Below are positions 1 to 12,673 of a DNA stretch of 64,000 nt, piece by piece. The translations under genes and the position numbers were made by a program. Below the pieces are notes generated by a model that made no database searches, was not told where the DNA came from, and saw only the letters and a program-made list of their open reading frames with translations. Origin of the DNA: Panax quinquefolius (lineage: Eukaryota; Streptophyta; Magnoliopsida; Apiales; Araliaceae). The number at the start of each line of letters is the position of its first letter. Position 1 is the first letter of the stretch. The stretch spans positions 138,770,568-138,834,567 of the forward strand of contig CM035167.1 in the NCBI GenBank assembly GCA_020205615.1, read 5' to 3'.

Positions 1-63
1 AGGTATCCTCACCTTTTCGAAACACCAGGTACGTATGTCAATTTCGAGGACGAAATTTTATAA
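1..63 (+). CDS. C-terminal end of a Ty3/gypsy polyprotein (partial)
   Basis: Frame 1 is open from the window edge for 20 codons and ends in TAA at 61-63. The peptide contains YPHLF and ends VNFEDEIL, the kind of tail that follows the integrase/chromodomain end of plant Tekay/Del-type gypsy polyproteins. A polypurine tract and an LTR start follow at once, as expected for the 3' end of the internal region. The element therefore extends leftwards out of the window. This tail looks intact, whereas the matching tail at about 60950-61004 is frameshifted. The lineage is inference; the position just before PPT and LTR is seen directly. Confidence 0.75.
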   Translation, partial: RYPHLFETPGTYVNFEDEIL

Positions 64-74
64 GGAGGGGAGGT
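62..74 (+). other. Polypurine tract of gypsy element
   Basis: The purine-rich run AAGGAGGGGAGGT sits directly before the LTR start TGTAAGACCCC. It is the expected plus-strand primer for LTR retrotransposon replication. The same run recurs before the LTR at 61018. Confidence 0.75.
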
Positions 75-882
75 TGTAAGACCCCAACTTATTATAAATA
101 AAATTGAATTTCCTCTAATTATATTTGTGAATAATAAGGTATTAATTTGATATAATTCTCTGGTTATGAGTAAAATGTGCAAATTTTGCAAAATATGCAA
201 GTGGTTATAAAATAATCATTGTTGTCGGGGAATATTCGTTTGGTCGTGGAATATTCTTGTTGTCGGGGAATATTAAATGCAATTGCAGTAGCAAATCATT
301 TCATGGGCCCCATAATGTAATAATTGTCGAATGAAGAAAACAACAAGTTTGAGTTTTATAAATAACGACGTAGTTGTTTCAAGATTAACTGTTGTTGGAA
401 TACCCGTTGGTTAAAAATCAAGAATGTCTGGCGTGGATGCATGTGTATTGATGAAGTATTGATCCTTACGTGAAGGCACTACTCAATAATTGTTACAGTG
501 ATTCTTTATTCAATATTTTATTTTATTGATTCAATAATTGCTGCGTTGATATTTTATATTATTGTTGTTTCTATAATTGTCAACTGCATAATATTTTCCA
601 TTATCGGATCAATAATTCATATTATTTGAATAATATTATTAGATAGCATTATGGCAATGTCTAGAAAAGTTCTGTCAAGGAGAGGTTTGGTCACCTAATT
701 GCGCGCCAATAAGGAGAAATTCTTATTGGAAAGCCCCCTCTTTCCAGGAACTACCTGGTTATCATAAATGTGATTCTGTAATATTATTTGTGAATAATTA
801 ATTATTGATTCATATGATAAGGAAATATTTATTTTATGTGGATATAAATGTTGGATATATTTATTGTGGTTAAAAATGAAGG
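75..882 (+). repeat. 5' U3 part of the expanded LTR
   Basis: Unique start of the LTR, present once before the tandem array. It matches, in order, the start of the solo LTR at 49861 (TGTAAGACCCC start, the 'gggaatattcgtttggtcg' segment, the TTATTCACAAATAAT-like region). It has no credible coding capacity. Confidence 0.7.
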
Positions 883-2564
883 AGTTAATGTTGAGGTGTT
901 TTATCAAGTATTTTGTCGGAATGAAGGTATTAAAATTAAACCAAAGATTTTTGAGATATATTGTTTGAGTTATAATTTTAATCCAACCGTTGGATCGTTG
1001 TAATTTTTGGATATGTTATACATATATAAGTTGAGTATATGTCCACAAATTTTGAACCGTTAAAATGAACGTATGATTTGTTATGAATTTTAAGAGATGA
1101 TTGATTCAAAAATTAGGTTTATAAATGATTTTGGTGGAAAATTCTAGAATTGAGGGCCCCACTTGTGGTTGGTGAAGAAATGTGCTGAATTTTATTTCAA
1201 ATGTGGTGGTTGGGAATAGTAGCGCAGTAAAACCATCAAAATAAGAAAGCCAAGTCTCGCTAATATTTTCCTATAAATAGAGGGCTAAGTTAGAATTGAA
1301 AATCACCGTAAACATAAGCTTTCTCTCTTTCTCTCTCTAGATTATTGAGTGTATTTTGTGAGTATTTAGATACTTTGTTAGTTTCTATTCATCAGTGCAA
1401 GTTTTCTTCAGCCTTATACTGATATTCCGATCAGAAGTACTGATATTTTGAGGTAAGAGATGTTATTTTCTTCATATATGATATTATTTCTTCAATATCA
1501 TTATGCCGAAGTATTGATCTGAATTTTTATCAAATTTAGAACTTTTTGTGTCGGGGTTACTATTCACGTATACAACACTATTCACGTATACGACACTATT
1601 CACGAATACGGCACTATTCACCGAAAAATAAAATTTTCTTCATTTTGTCCAAGATGTCTATTATGGTTACTATCTTTGATTGTATCCATGTTTTGATCTT
1701 TATTTTTAAATTTTGTTTCAAAAATGGGTATTTATGAAGTATTATTGATCTTGGATAAACTGTTATACGAATCCCTACTATTTGTCCTTCCGTTTCACTG
1801 GATTCGTTTTCTTGAAAATATTTTTCATCATCCTCATTCCTAAATGATGATATTACTAAATATCTTCGGCCTGTAGTACAAAGATAAATGATTAAATGAT
1901 GAATATCTTTGGCCCGTAGTGCAAAGATGAACAGGTGTTGAGATGAATATGACCAACTGGTGATACAAATGAATATCTTTGGCCTGTAGTGGAAAGATGA
2001 ATATTTGATTAAAGATGTATATTGATTGTTGTTACAGGGATAAAATATTGATGATGGACTTTTAAATCTTAGAAGATAGTAGAACTCATTCTCTACTTGA
2101 CTCTTCTAATGGATCATTATTTCACCGCATTGTTGATCTAAAACTTGTTGGCTATTATATTTTATCAGATTTTTCCCTGTTGAAGACTAATGATAATTTG
2201 TTGTATATTATCTTAGTCATAATATTCTTTACTAGGCTAGTTGAGCTCACCCTTTTCTTTTTGTTCCATTTTTCTTCTCAAGAGGTGAGAACATAGCAGG
2301 ATCTAGTCGGGGTATGGAATGATGGTACTAGAAAGATGTTTTAGCGATCTTTCACTATTTACGTAAAATAGTGTTTGAATAATTGTAATGAGGACTTATT
2401 TGAGTGTGGATATTATGCAGAAGATAATATTTGTATTTAAACTCACAGTATGTATTGTCGTATTTTGCACGACAATTGTATTATTGAAGTTGTAGTTTGC
2501 TTTCTGTACCATGTATTTAGCGACTCAGAATGGGTGTTGTATACCTATTTTGGGGGCATCACAG
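883..2564 (+). repeat. LTR tandem unit 1
   Basis: First copy of the roughly 1.68-kb unit. TATA box CTATAAATAG at 1271-1280, then a CT-rich leader, short TATTCACG-type repeats (1558-1622), three inverted-repeat hairpin modules (about 1861-1999), and the LTR end GGGGGCATCACA at 2563. The first 100 bp (about 925-985) differ from the start of the other units, which suggests this is the native LTR copy from which the others were duplicated. Confidence 0.8.
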
Positions 2565-4247
2565 AGTTAATGTTGAGGTGTTTTATCAATATTTTATCGG
2601 ATTGGAGGTATTAAAAGATCAAATCGGTGTTATTACAGCTTTATTATATCAGTTATAATATATAAATCCGACCGTTGGATCGTTGTAATTTTTGGATATG
2701 TTATACATATATAAGTTGAGTATATGTCCACAAATTTTGAACCGTTAAAATGAACGTATGATTTGTTATGAATTTTAAGAGATGATTGATTCAAAAATTA
2801 GGTTTATAAATGATTTTGGTGGAAAATTCTAGAATTGAGTGGGCCCCACTTGTGGTTGGTGAAGAAATGTCTTTGAATTTTATTTCAAATGTGGTGGTTG
2901 GGAATAGTAGCAGTAAAACCATCAAAGTTGCGAGGCCAAGTCGCTAATATTTTCCTATAAATAGAGGGCTAAGTTAGAATTGAAAATCACACCGTAAACA
3001 TAAGCTTTCTCTCTAGATTATCGAGTGTATTTTGTGAGTATTTAGATACTTTGTTAGTTTCTATTCATCGGCTGCAAGTTTTCTTCATTTTTATATCGAT
3101 ATTCCGATCGTAAAATCTTGATATTTTGAGGTAAGAGATGTTATTTTCTTCATATATGATATTATTTCTTCAATATCATTACGCCAAGTATTGATCCGAA
3201 TTTTATCAAATTTGGAACTTTTTTGTGTCTGGGGTTACTATTCACGATACAACACTATTCACGATATATACAAGACTATTCACTTAATACTTGCACTATT
3301 CAATCGAAAAATAAAATTTTCTTCATTTTGTCCAAGATGTCTATTATGGTTACTATCTTTGATTGTATCCATGTTTTGATCTTTATTTTTAAATTTTGTT
3401 TCAAAATGGGTATTTATGAAGTATTATTGATCTTGGATAAACCGTTATACTGAATCCCTACTATTTGTCCTTCCGTTTCAATTGGATTCGTTTTCTTGAA
3501 AATATTTTTCATCATCCTCATTCCTAAATGATGATATTACTAAATATCTTCTACCAGAAGGCAAAGATAAATGATTAATCGATGAATATCTTTGGCCCGT
3601 AGTGCAAAGATGAGCAGTGTTGAGATGAATACGACCATTTGGTGATACAAATGAATATCTTTGGCCTGTAGTGGAAAGATGAATATTTGATTAAAGATGT
3701 ATATTGATTGTTATTCTGAGGATAAAATATTGATGATGGAATTTTAAATCTTAGAAGATAGTAGAACTCATTCTCTACTTGACTCTTCTAATGGATTCTT
3801 TATTTCACCGCAGTTGTTGATCTAAAACTTGTTGGCTATTATATTTTATCAGATTTTTCCCTGTTGAAGACTAATGATAATTTGTTGTATATTATCTTAG
3901 TCATAATATTCTTTACTAGGCTAGTTGAGCTCACCCTTTTCTTTTTGTTCCATTTTTCTCCTCAAAAGGTGAGAACATAGCAGGATCTAGTCGGGGTATG
4001 GAATGATGGTACTAGAAAGATGTTTTAGCAGTCTTCACTATTTCTGTAAAATAGTGTTTGAATAATTGTAATGAGGACTTATTTGAGTGTGGATATTGTC
4101 TAGAAGATAATATTTGTATTTAAACTCACAGTATGTATTTTCGTATTTTGCACGACAATTGTATTATTGAAGTTGTAGTTTGCTTTCTGTACCATGTATT
4201 TAGCGACTCAGAATGGGTGTTGTATACCTATTTTGGGGGCATCACAG
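2565..4247 (+). repeat. LTR tandem unit 2
   Basis: Second head-to-tail copy, 1683 bp. TATA box at 2955-2964. Near-identical to units 3-5 by eye. The differences are mostly small changes at CAG/CTG/CCG-like spots. Confidence 0.8.
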
Positions 4248-5932
4248 AGTTAATGTTGAGGTGTTTTATCAATATTTTATCGGATTGGAGGTATTAAAAG
4301 ATCAAATCGGTGTTATTACAGCTTTATTATATCAGTTATAATATATAAATCCGACCGTTGGATCGTTGTAATTTTTGGATATGTTATACATATATAAGTT
4401 GAGTATATGTCCACAAATTTTGAACCGTTAAAAATGAACGTATGATTTGTTATGAATTTTAAGAGATGATTGATTCAAAAATTAGGTTTATAAATGATTT
4501 TGGTGGAAAATTCTAGAATTGAGTGGGCCCCACTTGTGGTTGGTGAAGAAATGTGCTGAATTTTATTTCAAATGTGGTGGTTGGGAATAGTAGCAGGTAA
4601 AACCATCAGGTTGCAGGCCAAGTCTGCTAATATTTTCCTATAAATAGAGGGCTAAGTTAGAATTGAAAATCACACCAGAAACATAAGCTTTCTCTCTCTA
4701 GATTATTGAGTGTATTTTGTGAGTATTTAGATACTTTGTTAGTTTCTATTCATCAGTGCAAGTTTTCTTCAGCCTTATACTGATATTCCGATCAGAAGTA
4801 CTGATATTTTGAGGTAAGAGATGTTATTTTCTTCATATATGATATTATTTCTTCAATATCATTACGTCAAGTATTGATCCGAATTTTTATCAAATTTGGA
4901 ACTTTTTGTGCTCTGGGGTTACTATTCACGATACAACACTATTCACGATACTCAAGACTATTCACGAATACTAAGACTATTCAACCTAAAAAATAAAATT
5001 TTCTTCATTTTGTCCAAGATGTCTATTATGGTTACTATCTTTGATTGTATCCATGTTTTGATCTTTATTTTTAAATTTTGTTTCAAAAATGGGTATTTAT
5101 GAAGTATTATTGATCTTGGATAAACTGTTATACGAATCCCTACTATTTGTCCTTCCGTTTCACTGGATTCGTTTTCTTGAAAATATTTTTCATCATCCTC
5201 ATTCCTAAATGATGATATTACTAAATATCTTCGGCCTGTAGTGCAAAGATAAATGATTAACTGATGAATATCTTTGGCCCGTAGTGCAAAGATGAACAGG
5301 TGTTGAGATGAATATGACCAACTGGTGATACAAATGAATATCTTTGGCCTGTAGTGGAAAGATGAATATTTGATTAAAGATGTATATTGATTGTTGTTAC
5401 AGGGATAAAATATTGATGATGGACTTTTAAATCTTAGAAGATAGTAGAACTCATTCTCTACTTGACTCTTCTAATGGATTGTCGCTTCATTACCGCAGTT
5501 GTTGATCTAAAACTTGTTGGCTATTATATTTTATCAGATTTTTCCCTGTTGAAGACTAATGATAATTTGTTGTATATTATCTTAGTCATAATATTCTTTA
5601 CTAGGCTAGTTGAGCTCACCCTTTTCTTTTTGTTCCATTTTTCTTCTCAAGAGGTGAGAACATAGCAGGATCTAGTCGGGGTATGGAATGATGGTACTAG
5701 AAAGATGTTTTAGCAGTCTTCACTATTTCTGTAAAATAGTGTTTGAATAATTGTAATGAGGACTTATTTGAGTGTGGATATTGTCAGAAGATAATATTTG
5801 TATTTAAACTCACGTGATATTATTGTCGTATTTTGCACGACAATTGTATTATTGAAGTTGTAGTTTGCTTTCTGTACCATGTATTTAGCGACTCAGAATG
5901 GGTGTTGTATACCTATTTTGGGGGCATCACAG
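4248..5932 (+). repeat. LTR tandem unit 3
   Basis: Third copy, 1685 bp. TATA box at 4638-4647. The same leader, short repeats and hairpin modules are present. Confidence 0.8.
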
Positions 5933-7620
5933 AGTTAATGTTGAGGTGTTTTATCAATATTTTGTTGGATTGGAGGTATTAAAAGATCAAATCGGTGTTA
6001 TTACAGCTTTATTATATCAGTTATAATATATAAATCCGACCGTTGGATCGTTGTAATTTTTGGATATGTTATACATATATAAGTTGAGTATATGTCCACA
6101 AATTTTGAACCGTTAAAAATGAACGTATGATTTGTTATGAATTTTAAGAGATGATTGATTCAAAAATTAGGTTTATAAATGATTTTGGTGAAAAATTCTA
6201 GAATTGAGTGGGCCCCACTTGTGGTTGGTGAAGAAATGTCTTTGAATTTTATTTCAAATGTGGTGGTTGGGAATAGTAAGAGTAAAACCATCGTGAGTTT
6301 GTGCCAAGTCCGCTAATATTTTCCTATAAATAGAGGGCTAAGTTAGAATTGAAAATCACACCGTAAACACAAGCTTTTCTCTCTAGATTATTGAGTGTAT
6401 TTTGTGAGTATTTAGATACTTTGTTAGTTTCTATTCATCGGTGCAAGTTTTCTTCAAATTTTATATCGATATTCCGATCGTAAGCACTTGATATTTTGAG
6501 GTAAGAGATGTTATTTTCTTCATATATGATATTATTTCTTCAATATCATTACGCCAAGTATTGATCCGAATTTTATCAAATTTGGAACTTTTGTGTGGAG
6601 TTACTATTCACGATACAACACTATTCACGATATCAAGACTATTCATTCACGAATACTACGGCACTATTCATAGAAAAATAAAATTTTCTTCATTTTGTCC
6701 AAGATGTCTATTATGGTTACTATCTTTGATCAGATCCATGTTTTGATCTTTATTTTTAAATTTTGTTTCAAAATGGGTATTTATGAAGTATTATTGATCT
6801 TGGATAAACTGTTATACTTAATCCCTACTATTTGTCCTTCCGTTCAATCGATTCGATTTTCTTGAAAATATTTTTCATCATCCTCATTCCTAAATGATGA
6901 TATTACTAAATATCTTCTACCAGTAGTGCAAAAGATAAATGATTAATCGATGAATATCTTTGGCCCAGTAGTGCAAAGATGAAGCAGTGTTGAGATGAAT
7001 ATGACTAACCGGTGATACAAATGAATATCTTTGGCCAGTAGTGGAAAGATGAATATTTGATTAAAGATGTATATTGATTGTTATTTACAGGATAAAATAT
7101 TGATGATGGACTTTTAAATCTTAGAAGATAGTAGAACTCATTCTCTACTGACTCTTCTAATGGATTCTTCAAGCTTCCACCGCAGATTGTTGATCTAAAA
7201 CTTGTTGGCTATTATATTTTATCAGATTTTTCCCTGTTGAAGACTAATGATAATTTGTTGTATATTATCTTAGTCATAATATTCTTTACTAGGCTAGTTG
7301 AGCTCACCCTTTTCTTTTTGTTCCATTTTTCTTCTCAAGAGGTGAGAACATAGCAGGATCTAGTCGGGGTATGGAATGATGGTACTAGAAAGATGTTTTA
7401 GCAGTCTTCACTATTTCTGTAAAATAGTATTTGAATAATTGTAATGAGGACTTATTTGAGTGTGGATATTGTCTAGAAGATAATATTTGTATTTAAACTC
7501 ACAGTATGTATTGTCGTATTTTGCACGACAATTGTATTATTGAAGTTGTAGTTTGCTTTCTGTACCATGTATTTAGCGACTCAGAATGGGTGTTGTATAC
7601 CTATTTTGGGGGCATCACAG
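5933..7620 (+). repeat. LTR tandem unit 4
   Basis: Fourth copy, 1688 bp. TATA box at 6324-6333. The end is again GGGGGCATCACAG. Confidence 0.8.
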
Positions 7621-9301
7621 AGTTAATGTTGAGGTGTTTTATCAATATTTTGTTGGATTGGAGGTATTAAAAGATCAAATCGGTGTTATTACAGCTTTAT
7701 TATATCAGTTATAATATATAAATCAAATAGTTGGATCGTTGTAATTTTGGATATGTTATACATATATAAGTTGAGTATATGTCCACAAATTTTGAACCGT
7801 TAAAATGAACGATGATTTGTTATGAATTTTAAGAGATGATTGATTCAAAATTAGGTTTATAAATGATTTTGGTGAAAAATTCTAGAATTGAGTGGGCCCC
7901 ACTTGTGGTTGGTGAAGAAATGTGCTGAATTTTATTTCAAATGTGGTGGGTGGGAATAGTAAGAAGTAAAACCATCAAAGTCAGCAGCCAAGTCTGCTAA
8001 TATTTTCCTATAAATAGAGGGCTAAGTTAGAATTGAAAATCACACCGTAAACATAAGCTTTCTCTCTAGATTATCGAGTGTATTTTGTGAGTATTTAGAT
8101 ACTTTGTTAGTTTCTATTCATCGCTGCAAGTTTTCTTGATTTTATATCGATATTCCGGATCAATCTTGATATTTTGAGGTAAGAGATGTTATTTTCTTCA
8201 TATATGATATTATTTCTTCAATATCATTACGCCAAGTATTGATCCGAATTTTTATCAAATTTAGAACTTTTGTGTCGGGGTTACTATTCACGATACAACA
8301 CTATTCACGATATCTGAAGACTATTCACGAATACTATGACTATTCATAGAAAAATAAAATTTTCTTCATTTTGTCCAAGATGTCTATTATGGTTACTATC
8401 TTTGATTGTATCCATGTTTTGATCTTTATTTTTAAATTTTGTTTCAAAATGGGTATTTATGAAGTATTATTGATCTTGGATAAACCGCTATATCTAATAC
8501 CTACTATTTGTCCTTCCGTTTCCTTTGGATTCGCTTTTCTTGAAAATATTTTTCATCATCCTCATTCCTAAATGATGATATTACTAAATATCTTCTACCG
8601 TAGCAAGCAAAGATAAATGATTAATCGATGAATATCTTTGGCCCAGAAGTGCAAAGATGAACAGTGTTGAGATGAATATGACCAAACTGGTGATACAAAT
8701 GAATATCTTTGGCTCGTAGTGGAAAGATGAATATTTGATTAAAGATGTATATTGATTGTTATTACTGAGGATAAAATATTGATGATGGACTTTTAAATCT
8801 TGAAGATAGTAGAACTCATTCTCTACTGACTCTTCTAATGGATTCTTTATTTTCCGCGCAGATTGTTGATCTAAAACTTGTTGGCTATTATATTTTATCG
8901 ATTTTTCCTCGTTGAAGACTAATGATAATTTGTTGTATATTATCTTAGTCATAATATTCTTTACTAGGCTAGTTGAGCTCACCCTTTTCTTTTTGTTCCA
9001 TTTTTTCTTCTCAAGAGGTGAGAACATAGCGAGGATCTAATCGGGGTATGGAATGATGGTACTAGAAAGATGTTTTAGCGATCTTCATTATTTCGTAAAA
9101 TAGTGTTTGAATAATTGTAATGAGGACTTATTTGAGTGTGGATATTGCCTGTAAGATAATATTTGTATTTAAACTCACATAGATGTATTGTCGTATTTTG
9201 CACGCACAATTGTATTATTGAAGTTGTAGTTTGCTTTACGTACCATGTATTTAGCGACTTCGTAATGGGTGTTGTATACCTATTTTGGGGGCATCACAGA
9301 G
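7621..9301 (+). repeat. LTR tandem unit 5
   Basis: Fifth copy, 1681 bp. TATA box at 8008-8017. It is slightly more diverged towards its 3' end (about 9170-9300) than units 2-4. Confidence 0.8.
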
Positions 9302-10370
9302 AGTTAATGTTGAGGTGTTTTATCAATATTTTGTTGGATCGAGGTATTAAAAGATCAAATCGGTGTTATTACAACTTTATTATGTGAGTTATAATATATT
9401 AATCAAATAGTTGGATCGTTGTAATTTTTGGATATGTTATACATATATAAGTTGAGTATATGTCCACAAATTTTGAACTCATTAAAAATGAGCGATAATT
9501 TGTTATGAATTTTAAGAGGTGGACCGATTAGGAAATTAGGTTATAAATGATTTTGGTGGAAAATTTAGAATTGGTGGGCCCCACTTTTGGTTGGTGAGAA
9601 ATGTGCTCAATTGAATTTTCAAATGTGGTGGGTGGGAATAGTAGAGTAAAACCATTAGGTCAAGAGTTAAGTCTGCTTTGTGCGCTTAACATTTTCCTAT
9701 AAATAGAGGCTAAGTTAGAATTGAAAATCACACCGTAAATCATAAGTTTTCTCTTTCTCTCTAGATTATCGAGTATATTTTGTGAGTATTTAGATACTTG
9801 GTGAGTTGCTATTCTTCAATGCAAGTTTCCTTGTCATCATATCGATATCCAATGTAAGTGTCGCTTTTTTGAGGTAAGGGATAGTAAGGGATATTAAGGG
9901 ATGTTATATTCTTCATAATGATGTTATTCTTTCAATATCATTATACTGACATATTGGTATGGATCTTATTGTAGAATTTCTACCTTTTTGAGTCGGGGTT
10001 ACTATTCATGTATATGGCACTATTTACGTATATGACATTATTTACGTATACAGTACTATGTACGAATACGAGTACTATTCATGAGTTACTATTCATGAGT
10101 TACTATTCATAACAAAATTGGTTTCTTTTTCTAACCAAATTATAGCTGATTTATGAATATTACTCTTAAAATTAAATCTAGATGTTTTGATGATATTGAT
10201 TTTACTATCATATATAACATTTTTATAACCCTGATGTTGAAATTCTCTTTCACTTAAATATAAAGATGGGTAGATTATTGGTATGATCATGACTAGGGTT
10301 CTCTTTGGCCAGTAGTGCAAAGATGAATTGTTAACTGGTATGATCATGACCATTGAATTTATAATTGAAT

Positions 10371-10613
10371 ATCTTTAGCTTAAGTGTAAAGATAAATTGA
10401 TTAACATGGTTATAATTATTGTTTATATAAATTCTGAAATGATTATATATTTCTTTGAGATATGAATATCTTTGGCCAGTAGTGCAAAGATGAATCTGTT
10501 AATGAATATCTTTGGCCCAGAGTGCAAAGATGATGACTCGTTGTTGAATATCTTTGACCAAATTGGTGCGAAGATGAATCGTGGATGAATATCTTTGACC
10601 AGAGTGCAAAGAT
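10371..10613 (+). repeat. Tandem inverted-repeat (hairpin) modules in LTR leader
   Basis: Several modules of about 24 bp are each bounded by ATCTTTG and CAAAGAT, at 10468-10491, 10508-10531, about 10549-10574 and 10591-10613. A related module at 10371-10393 has ATCTTTA pairing with TAAAGAT, a compensatory change. They lie downstream of the TATA box, so they would be part of the transcript. Two more copies follow near 11693-11756. Confidence 0.7.
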
Positions 10614-11149
10614 GAATTTATTAGTATGATTATGAGCAGGCGTGATTTGGTATAACCATGATCTTTGATGTTTCGTAAAGACATGTGATGAAAATTATAT
10701 TCGCCATGGTAATGCGAAGAGGAATTTAGAATCACAATTATGATTATGAGATATTCATATAATTGTGGAAATGAACATTGATTGATGTTACAGGATAAAA
10801 CATCGTTGGTGGATTTTTAACATGGAGAAGATAATGATCGTATTATGTCTATTCGACTCTTCTAATGAAATGCTCATTCCAATCGCAACTATGGTTGAAA
10901 TTTTTATCATCTACCATATGTTCTAAATCTCGATTTGTTATTGATAAAGGCTATTGATAATTTAATTATCTTTAGTCATTATATTCTTTATCGAAAGCTA
11001 GTTGTTTCACCCTTTTGCTTCACAATTCGCTCGTGTAATAAAAGTGTAATCGGGTCGAGCCGGGGTAACAAGGAATAGAATCGGTGGTCTCTAGTTGTGG
11101 AGTTCTCCCTAAACAAAGATAGACAAGTGTGTTGTATACATCTTTTAGT

Positions 11150-11576
11150 AGTTATATTTGGTGAATCATATAGGGAGAAAGCGAACCCAACGTTGGAAGG
11201 GTGTTTTGCCACTATCATACAAGATGTCTAATGACATACAACCTCGTGTCATCATAAGAGCGTGGTTGTGCTCATCCACTTCATCGAGTATATTTTTACG
11301 AGCACCACCTATATAATCTTGGTGTTTTTTGAAGTATAATTCTCAATTTGAGACGGTGGAGATAATGATAAGTCAAGAGAAGACTCACCATTGGGAAGAA
11401 TATAATAGTAATCTTCTCGTTTTTCTTTGGGATCTATTGGGTCAACCAAGGATAATTCTGTGGCCATATGATATCTATCATAACCTAGAAGCATAGCCTC
11501 CCATGTACGAAGGTTTCCTTGAGCACTTCCCAAAGATTCTAATTTCTAAAACAATTTTTGACTATACATTTATGAA
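11150..11576 (+). pseudogene. LTR-embedded reading frame, decayed copy
   Basis: A degenerate copy of the reading frame that is open at 12323-12673. Shared peptide pieces include FLEHFPKIL and RIILWPYDIYHNLEA. Here a TAG replaces the Trp codon in the EAWPPMY motif and the middle carries frame-disturbing indels. It lies in the 3' half of the sixth LTR unit. The family is not recognised. Confidence 0.45.
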
Positions 11577-12322
11577 GGTGTCATTCATTGACGTATATCC
11601 AAGGTTGGGATGAGAGTCACAGTTGGTATATATATTTGTATCCAAACTCACAGTATATGTGTTGTTGTATTTTTGTAATGAACTGTTAATGAATATCTTT
11701 GGCCCGTAGTGCAAAAATAACCTGTTGTTGAATATCTTTGGCCCGTAGTGCAAAGATGAATTTGTTAGTATGATTATGAATAGGAACTGTGATTTGGTAT
11801 AACCATGATCTTTGATGTTTCAGGTAAAGACAGGTGATGAAAATTATCTTCGTCCTGGGTGCGAAGAGGAATTTAGAATCACAATTATGATTATGAGTTA
11901 TTCATATGACTATGGAAAGGAACTGTTGATTGATGTTACAGGGATAAAATATTGTTGGTGGACTTTTAACATGGAGAAGATAATAGATTTTATAGTCTAT
12001 TTGACTCTTCTAATGGATCGCTTTCGTTCACCGCAACTATGGTTGAAAAGTTTTATCATATACCATATGTTCTAAATCTCTGATTTATTACTGATGAAGG
12101 CTATTGATAATTTAATTATCTTTAGTCATGATATTCTTTACTGAGCTAGTTGTGTTCACCCTTTTGCTTCACAATTCCTTTCAGACAATAAGAGTGTAGC
12201 TGGGTCGAGCGGGGGTAACAGGGGAATAGAACGGTGGTCATCATTTAGTAGTTATATTTGGTGAATCAAATAGGGTGAAGCGAACCCAACGTTGGAAGGG
12301 TGTTTTTCCATTATCATACAAG

Positions 12323-12673
12323 ATGTCTAAAGACATACAACCTCGTGTCATCATAAGACAAGATTGTGCACATCCACTTACTGAGTATATCTACGCGCAC
12401 TACCTATATGATCTTGGTGTTTGTTTGAAGTATAATTCTCAATTAGAGACAGTGGAGATAATGATATGTCAAGAGAAGACTCACCATTGGAAAGAATATG
12501 ATAGTAATCTTCTCATTTTTCTTTGGGGTCTATTGGGTCAACCAAGGATAATTTTGTGGCCATATGATATCTATCATAACCTGGAAGCATGGCCTCCCAT
12601 GTACGAAGGTTTCCTTGAGCACTTCCCAAAGATTCTAATTTCTAAAACAGTTTTTGACTATACCTTTATGTAG
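12323..12673 (+). CDS. Reading frame of unknown function inside gypsy LTR, 116 codons
   Basis: ATG at 12323, stop TAG at 12671-12673; the frame is open upstream back to 12230. The predicted peptide is rich in aromatic residues and contains FLWGLLGQPRIILW, YDIYHNLEAWPPMYEGF and a C-terminal FDYTFM. I do not recognise the family. Three other copies exist in this window: 11150-11576, 23530-24080 on the minus strand, and about 59790-60182. Between this copy and the minus-strand one, the last 55 or so codons differ by a mix of synonymous and conservative changes, and the stop changes TAG to TAA. LTRs of the other subtypes lack this segment, so it looks like a captured gene fragment spread by the element. 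No promoter other than the LTR is evident. Whether it is translated is unknown. Confidence 0.45.
   Translation: MSKDIQPRVIIRQDCAHPLTEYIYAHYLYDLGVCLKYNSQLETVEIMICQEKTHHWKEYDSNLLIFLWGLLGQPRIILWPYDIYHNLEAWPPMYEGFLEHFPKILISKTVFDYTFM

Noticed and set aside
8584..9027. 147-codon open frame on the minus strand
   Set aside because: It runs antisense through an LTR tandem unit, is broken in the other near-identical units, and has no domain.
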